Positions 5,296 through 8,639 of a stretch of 8,639 nt of DNA are shown here, one piece after another (the stretch's first letter is position 1; every line of letters starts with the position of its first letter). Origin of the DNA: Devosiaceae bacterium (GTDB lineage: Bacteria; Pseudomonadota; Alphaproteobacteria; Rhizobiales; Devosiaceae). Under the pieces are notes generated by a model. It was not told the DNA's origin. It saw nothing but the letters and a program-made list of their open reading frames with translations, and ran no database searches. Both the position numbers and the translations under genes were made by a program. The DNA lies in NCBI GenBank assembly GCA_021648585.1, contig JAKISM010000105.1, positions 1 to 8,639 on the forward strand, given 5' to 3'.

Positions 5296-6978
5296 GTGTC
5301 TAATCTAATAAAAATCAGCCTTTCCTTCGTAATAAGTTTTTTTGCAAGCCTTGCCTTCACTATTGTTGTGAATGCACAAGCGCTTCCTTTTTCTGTGAAT
5401 GTGCCAAGCCAGTCGGGTAGCTTTCTTGCAGGTGAGCAGGCAATTAAGGATTTGCGAACAAAGAAAGCTGCAAGTTTTTTCCTTGATGCCGCTGAATCTG
5501 ATTGGGAAAACCCTCAGGCAGTGGAGCGAGCTTTTATTGCTCTTGTTGCAGATGGCCGCATTGAAGATGGGGCGGCACTTGCGCAACATCTAATTGAAAT
5601 GCAACCGCAAAACCCTGTTGCTCGTTTGGTTCTTGGAACTATTGCGCTAAAAGAGCGGCGTTATTCTTCAGCAATCACGCAATTTGAAAAAGTGCGTAGT
5701 AATAATTTCAATGGTATCTCTGCCCTTATACTTAACGCTTGGGCTCTAATTGGCGAAAAGAAATTTTCAGCCTCTCAAGACTTACTAAAAAAATTAGAAA
5801 CAGCAGGTCTTGATGAGTTTTTATTATTTCATAAGACACTAATGGCTGATGTAGCTGGGGAGCGTGAGTTGGCGCTTGATTACTCCAAAAGAGCTTATGA
5901 CCTTGAACAATTAGTGCCTAGAATTGTTGAAGCTAGAGTAAGGATTTTAGCTAATGCGCTATTTTTTGATGAAGCGCAAAAAATTATAAATGACTATAAT
6001 GCTCAAGGGCATACAAGTCCTATAATAGATGAAATTGCCAAAACCATTGCTGCTAAAAAGCGACCCGGAAAAATTGTAAATAGTGTGCAAGCAGGTGCTG
6101 CGGATATGTTTCATGGCATTGGAACAGCTTTAGCGCGTGATGGGAATGTTGGGTTGGGATATTTGTTTTTACGGCTTGGGCAATATCTTGATAAGGATAA
6201 TGTAATTATCACTATGGCACTTGCTCAAACTTTAGATAGCGTAGAGCTTTATGAAGCGGCAAATGAAATATATGCAAATGTTCCAGCAAATTCTGCCTTC
6301 AAAATCACCTCCTCAATTAGAATAGCTGAAAATCTTAATTCTCTTGGTGATAGTGAAAGAGCAATTAGTAAATTATCTAATATAGCTACTTTAGCCCCAG
6401 ATAATCTTGATGCCGCATCTTCTTTGGGTGATATTTTGCGCTTCAATAAGAAATATGATGAAGCTATTATTGCCTATTCAAAGGCGCTTAAAATTGCTGG
6501 CGGTGATAGGCCAGCCGATTGGCGCTTTTATTATGTTAGGGGCATTTCTTACGAGCGTGCAGATAAATGGCCACTAGCGGAGAAAGATTTCTTGAAGTCT
6601 CTAAAATTAAATCCGGGGCACCCCCAAGTGTTAAATTATCTTGGATATAGCTGGGTTGATAAGGATATGAACCTTAAACAAGGGCTAGAGCTAATTAAAT
6701 TAGCGGTTAAAGCGAGCCCAATGGATGGTTATATTGTTGATAGTTTGGGTTGGGCATATTATCGTTTGGGGCAGTTTGAGAGGGCAGTTATTGAACTTGA
6801 AAAGGCGGTTAATTTACGTCCAAATGATGCTGAAATAAACGATCATCTTGGTGATGCTTATTGGCGAGTAGGGCGCAAGCTAGAAGCTAATTTCCAATGG
6901 AAAATAGCAATCTATGTTGATGAAGATGGAGTTGTTACTAAGCGAGCTACTCCAAAATTAGAAAACGGATTAGATTAG
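5296..6978 (+). CDS. Exported tetratricopeptide (TPR) repeat protein
   Basis: This is a 560-aa protein if begun at GTG 5296. The reading frame stays open back to an ATG at 5137, but that start would overlap the divergent glycosylase gene, translate the 19-bp repeats and bury the signal peptide. From GTG the N-terminus reads SNLIKISLSFVISFF with a hydrophobic stretch and cleavage after NAQA (about residue 29), so the protein is periplasmic or outer-membrane associated. Helical repeats fill the rest; the clearest TPRs are in the C-terminal half: ASSLGDILRFNKKYDEAIIA (about 374-393), the DWRFYYVRGISYERADKWPL unit (about 408-427), and DSLGWAYYRLGQFERAVIEL with LGDAYWRVGR (about 482-527). TPRs mediate protein contacts; the partner is unknown. 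It lies 8 bp before ispE, whose AGGA overlaps the TPR gene's stop, so the pair is an operon. The precise function is not known to me. Confidence 0.85.
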   Translation: MSNLIKISLSFVISFFASLAFTIVVNAQALPFSVNVPSQSGSFLAGEQAIKDLRTKKAASFFLDAAESDWENPQAVERAFIALVADGRIEDGAALAQHLIEMQPQNPVARLVLGTIALKERRYSSAITQFEKVRSNNFNGISALILNAWALIGEKKFSASQDLLKKLETAGLDEFLLFHKTLMADVAGERELALDYSKRAYDLEQLVPRIVEARVRILANALFFDEAQKIINDYNAQGHTSPIIDEIAKTIAAKKRPGKIVNSVQAGAADMFHGIGTALARDGNVGLGYLFLRLGQYLDKDNVIITMALAQTLDSVELYEAANEIYANVPANSAFKITSSIRIAENLNSLGDSERAISKLSNIATLAPDNLDAASSLGDILRFNKKYDEAIIAYSKALKIAGGDRPADWRFYYVRGISYERADKWPLAEKDFLKSLKLNPGHPQVLNYLGYSWVDKDMNLKQGLELIKLAVKASPMDGYIVDSLGWAYYRLGQFERAVIELEKAVNLRPNDAEINDHLGDAYWRVGRKLEANFQWKIAIYVDEDGVVTKRATPKLENGLD

Positions 6979-6986
6979 GATGTAAA

Positions 6987-7856
6987 ATGAATGATGTTTC
7001 CTATCATGAATTTGCGCCTGCTAAAATAAACCTTGCCCTACATATAATTGGCAAAAAACATGATATGCACCTGCTCGATAGTTTGGTGGCTTTTACAACT
7101 ATTGGTGATAATTTAAGCGCCAAAATTTCAAATGTTGATAGCTTAAAAATAATAGGGCCATTTGCCTCATCATTAAAAGATAGCCAAAATAATTTAGTCC
7201 TAAAAGCAATAAAATTATTTAGAGAAAAATATCCTAACTCTTTGCCCAAAGGGCTTTGCTTTGTGCTTGAAAAAAACCTGCCCATCGCATCTGGTATTGG
7301 CGGCGGTTCTGCGGATTGCGCTGCTACTTTGAGAATTTTAGCAAAATTTAGTAAGCATGACATTTCAAATAATGATTTGCAAAAATTAGCTAGGGTTTTG
7401 GGAGCAGATGTTAGTGCGTGTCTTTTTAGCAAGGTTCTAAAAATGCAAGGGTTTGGAGAGAGAATTACCATCATTGATCCGCTGCCAAGCGCATATATAT
7501 TGTTAGCTAATCCTCTTATTCAAGTTTCAACAAAGCAGGTTTTTGAAAGCTTGAAACAGGTTGATAATGGCATTTTGCCTGAAATAAAACAAGCATTTAG
7601 CAATGTTGAGCAACTTACAAATTATCTAGCAAACACACGAAATGACTTAGAATATCCAGCAATAAAAAACGCTGTAATTATTAAGATATTATCTGATTAT
7701 GTTGGTAATATTTCTGGGTGTAATTTTGCCCGCATGACAGGATCAGGCGCTAGTATCTTTGGCCTATTTAGTGATGAGAAAAAAGCAAAAATGGCAATGA
7801 AATCAATTCAGGACAAATGGCCTAATTTTTGGGTGGTACAGGGAAAAATATTATAA
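6987..7856 (+). CDS. ispE: 4-diphosphocytidyl-2-C-methyl-D-erythritol kinase
   Basis: IspE phosphorylates CDP-methylerythritol with ATP, the fourth step of the MEP pathway to IPP and DMAPP. The 289-aa protein is a GHMP kinase of normal length. Visible are the substrate-binding start EFAPAKINLALH (K13, N15), the glycine-rich ATP loop LPIASGIGGGSADCAATLR (about 98-116), the catalytic aspartate in LGADVSACL (D141) and the C-terminal GHMP motif MTGSGASIFGLF (about 250-261). One oddity stands out: the usual DGYH motif reads DMH (D25, M26, H27), one residue shorter, so the tyrosine that stacks on cytosine in the E. coli enzyme is absent. AGGA from the TPR stop region lies close before the ATG. The gene converges on the polyprenyl synthase with a single base between the stops. 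The identification is strong; normal activity is presumed. Confidence 0.94.
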   Translation: MNDVSYHEFAPAKINLALHIIGKKHDMHLLDSLVAFTTIGDNLSAKISNVDSLKIIGPFASSLKDSQNNLVLKAIKLFREKYPNSLPKGLCFVLEKNLPIASGIGGGSADCAATLRILAKFSKHDISNNDLQKLARVLGADVSACLFSKVLKMQGFGERITIIDPLPSAYILLANPLIQVSTKQVFESLKQVDNGILPEIKQAFSNVEQLTNYLANTRNDLEYPAIKNAVIIKILSDYVGNISGCNFARMTGSGASIFGLFSDEKKAKMAMKSIQDKWPNFWVVQGKIL

Positions 7857-7857
7857 T

Positions 7858-8639
7858 TTAATATTCTCGAACTAGGCAAAAATCTGCAATATCAAAAAGC
7901 ACATCAACAATTTCACCGCTTGGTAATATTTCAAGTGCCTTTTTAGCATTGGCAACGCTGTTTGAGGCCTGCTGTATTACCTGTTTTAGAATTTGCTTTT
8001 CTTTCATAAGTCGAATAATTTTTTCAACAATTAAATCATCACAATCTTGATTGCCTAAAGCTGAAACTATTAATTTTTTTTCCTTATCAGTGGCACTTTC
8101 TAGTAATAAAATAATTGGTAGGCTCATCTTACCTTCACGTAAATCATCGCCCGTGTTTTTCCCAAAAACTCCTTTAACTCCACCATAATCAAGCGCATCA
8201 TCGCTTAATTGAAATGCCCGACCCAATTCAAGCCCATAAATGCCAAGCGCTTCATAAGATGCAGCATTAGCACCACCAGCCATCGCCCCAACTTTTGTTG
8301 CAGCTTCAAATAATGCGCCAGTTTTTGAGCGAATAACCATGTCATATTCTTGCGCTGAAGTATTAAGATCTTTAATTTTAGAAAGCTGGAAAACTTCCCC
8401 CTCAGCAATAATAGTTGCAGCTTTTGAAAGTACTCCAAGCGCATCTATATCCTTAGTTTCAACCATCATTAAAAATGCTTGCCCAAGTAAAAAATCTCCA
8501 ACCAAAACGCTCGCCTGATTGCCCCAAATAATTCTAGCAGCTGGTTTATTGCGCCGCATATTACTCTCATCAACCACATCATCATGTAACAATGTAGCAT
8601 TATGCATAAATTCAACCGCTGCTGCAAAATATTGGCTTT
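7858..8639 (-). CDS. ispB: Long-chain polyprenyl diphosphate synthase (partial, start off right edge)
   Basis: This is a trans-isoprenyl diphosphate synthase that elongates a short allylic diphosphate with IPP to make the quinone side chain. About 260 codons are inside the window; the frame continues past 8607 to the edge (SQYFAAAVEF before MHNATLLHDD), so ATG 8607 is internal. The first aspartate-rich motif is DDVVD in ATLLHDDVVDESNMRR and the second is DDALD in AFQLSDDALDYGG. GDFLLGQAF, KTGALFEAA and GDDLREGKMSLPIILL are further family signatures. The residue five before the first DDxxD is Ala, a small residue that permits long chains. Alphaproteobacteria mostly use ubiquinone-10, so the product may be decaprenyl rather than octaprenyl; the sequence alone cannot settle this, and ispB is used as the family name. 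It pairs sensibly with ispE, the supplier of its building block. Confidence 0.93.
   Translation of the reverse strand, partial: SQYFAAAVEFMHNATLLHDDVVDESNMRRNKPAARIIWGNQASVLVGDFLLGQAFLMMVETKDIDALGVLSKAATIIAEGEVFQLSKIKDLNTSAQEYDMVIRSKTGALFEAATKVGAMAGGANAASYEALGIYGLELGRAFQLSDDALDYGGVKGVFGKNTGDDLREGKMSLPIILLLESATDKEKKLIVSALGNQDCDDLIVEKIIRLMKEKQILKQVIQQASNSVANAKKALEILPSGEIVDVLFDIADFCLVREY

Noticed and set aside
7004..7474. Long open frame of 156 codons on the minus strand
   Set aside because: It lies wholly inside ispE, which has clear GHMP motifs; the antisense frame shows no recognisable domain.
7847..7865. AATATTA-TAATT-TAATATT palindrome spanning the convergent stops of ispE and ispB as a bidirectional terminator
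   Set aside because: The 7-bp stem is made only of A-T pairs with no proper T-tract on either side; it is too weak to call and easily arises by chance in AT-rich DNA.
1..8639. Alternative genetic code of a reduced endosymbiont (TGA as Trp)
   Set aside because: TGA ends dciA, ccrM and the glycosylase at the expected lengths and Trp positions use TGG.

Overview
The window is an AT-rich stretch of alphaproteobacterial chromosome made of conserved housekeeping genes. I see no mobile element, CRISPR array, RNA gene or defence island. The assignment to Alphaproteobacteria rests on a CcrM-type (GANTC) methyltransferase with a C-terminal RAMA domain, an alphaproteobacterial SMC with a DsbA-like gene directly upstream, a DUF721/DciA gene beside them, and a TPR gene next to ispE. 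The residue patterns look most like Hyphomicrobiales (Rhizobiales), but with low GC, as in a streamlined or host-associated lineage; this placement is an inference. TGA, TAA and TAG are all used as stops and Trp is TGG, so the standard bacterial code applies.

Layout. On the minus strand, from 5148 down to 1, lie a family-4-like uracil-DNA glycosylase (4291-5148), rnhB (3666-4298, overlapping it by 8 bp), ccrM (2445-3584), a rho-independent terminator (2381-2414), dciA/DUF721 (1830-2330), a DsbA-like periplasmic thioredoxin-fold protein (1039-1746) and smc (1-1014, running off the left edge). On the plus strand lie an exported TPR protein (start most likely GTG at 5296, end 6978) and ispE (6987-7856). 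A long-chain polyprenyl diphosphate synthase (ispB-like, 7858-8639) converges on ispE from the minus strand and runs off the right edge.

How the genes work together. The left block handles chromosome maintenance: uracil removal, ribonucleotide/RNA:DNA hybrid removal, cell-cycle methylation, helicase loading and chromosome condensation. The right block makes isoprenoids: IspE acts in the MEP pathway that yields IPP/DMAPP, and the polyprenyl synthase uses these for the ubiquinone side chain.

No wholly new system is visible. The points worth a second look are local: three 19-bp tandem copies of the glycosylase start region, which create two Met-Thr-stop mini-ORFs; a perfect in-frame 24-bp duplication inside the same gene; loss of two iron-sulfur cysteine positions in that enzyme; repeated TTAAGGTTAA boxes in the ccrM promoter; an IspE lacking the usual DGYH motif; and a well-placed Shine-Dalgarno that serves a short overlapping ORF rather than dciA.
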